A model generated the notes under the pieces. That model was not told the origin of the DNA. It saw nothing but the letters and a program-made list of their open reading frames with translations, and did no database searches. The position numbers were made by a program, and so were the translations under genes. A stretch of 19,003 nucleotides of DNA, taken from assembly GCA_004369085.1 (NCBI GenBank), contig ML210518.1, forward strand, positions 1 through 19,003, read 5' to 3'. The DNA is from Coprinopsis marcescibilis. Taxonomy: Eukaryota > Basidiomycota > Agaricomycetes > Agaricales > Psathyrellaceae. This document shows positions 18,796 to 19,003 of the stretch, in pieces; within the stretch, counting starts at the first letter, position 1, and the number at the start of each line of letters is the position of its first letter.

Positions 18796-18993
18796 GTAGA
18801 CTGGATGACCTGTGTACGTAGAGTAGATGACCCGTGTACATAGACTAGATGACCCGTGTACGTAGACTAGATGACCCGTGTATGTAGACTGTATGACTTG
18901 TGTATATATACTATATGACCCGTGTATGTATACTCTATGACCCATGTACATAGACTGTATGACCTGTATATATATACTATATAACTTGTATAC
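18796..18993 (+). repeat. 22-bp minisatellite, nine copies
   Basis: Nine consecutive 22-bp units start at 18796, 18818, 18840, 18862, 18884, 18906, 18928, 18950 and 18972. The consensus is GTAGACTRTATGACCCGTGT plus AY. Divergence increases to the right, where units become richer in TATA. A partial unit reaches the end of the window. Each unit carries a GTGTAC-like core, as do the phased palindromes of the inverted repeat next to it. Confidence 0.92.
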
Positions 18994-19003
18994 TATACTA
19001 TCA

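Noticed and set aside
18655..18951. 98-codon minus-strand open frame, Tyr/His/Gly-rich
   Set aside because: It is the translated shadow of the 22-bp minisatellite and the inverted repeat. A repeat without in-frame stops gives long frames by chance.
18796..18993. CRISPR array
   Set aside because: The 22-bp units are contiguous with no spacers, in a eukaryotic context; this is a minisatellite.

Overview
The window looks like nuclear DNA of a filamentous basidiomycete, most likely an Agaricomycete. Genes are split by many short introns (about 45-85 nt, GTRNGY...YAG). The contents are typical of repeat-rich mushroom genomes: a Plavaka-type transposase, a TA-targeting Tc1/mariner-like element, a NACHT-ankyrin NLR and a Ulp1-like protease. 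No species can be named from the sequence alone.

Layout. A perfect 95-bp inverted repeat (1-95 and 18668-18762) brackets almost everything, so the window may be one large terminal-inverted-repeat element or an inverted segmental structure. Two complete transposons are inserted inside it, only 37 bp apart. The first is a 3,350-bp Tc1/mariner-like element (1417-4766) with imperfect TIRs and a TA duplication; its DDE transposase carries at least nine stops and a frameshift. The second is a 7.8-kb Plavaka-type element (candidate ends 4804 and 12611). It has clustered ATTRTRATG subterminal motifs at both ends, a 12-exon transposase broken by only two TGA codons, and a second, fully open six-exon gene (516 codons) of unknown function that I suggest is the element's accessory protein.

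Right of these, 12901-16448 holds an NLR-like gene. It has a short N-terminus with a myristoylation-like motif, four tandem phase-1 exon/intron units, a NACHT domain whose P-loop is split by an intron, and about five C-terminal ankyrin repeats. A 31-bp tandem duplication at Walker B puts it out of frame. A small relic of the same NLR family lies at 1271-1333, to the left of both insertions. The 16.9-17.3 kb stretch looks like a minus-strand promoter or LTR, and 17537-18607 is a Ulp1-like protease gene with a frameshift and no catalytic-cysteine region, ending about 60 bp before the right inverted repeat. A 22-bp minisatellite fills the right edge.

If the inverted repeat marks a real element, removing the two nested transposons leaves about 7.6 kb carrying an NLR gene, an NLR relic and a Ulp1-like gene. 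That cargo-bearing unit, together with the intact second Plavaka gene, is the most interesting content here.
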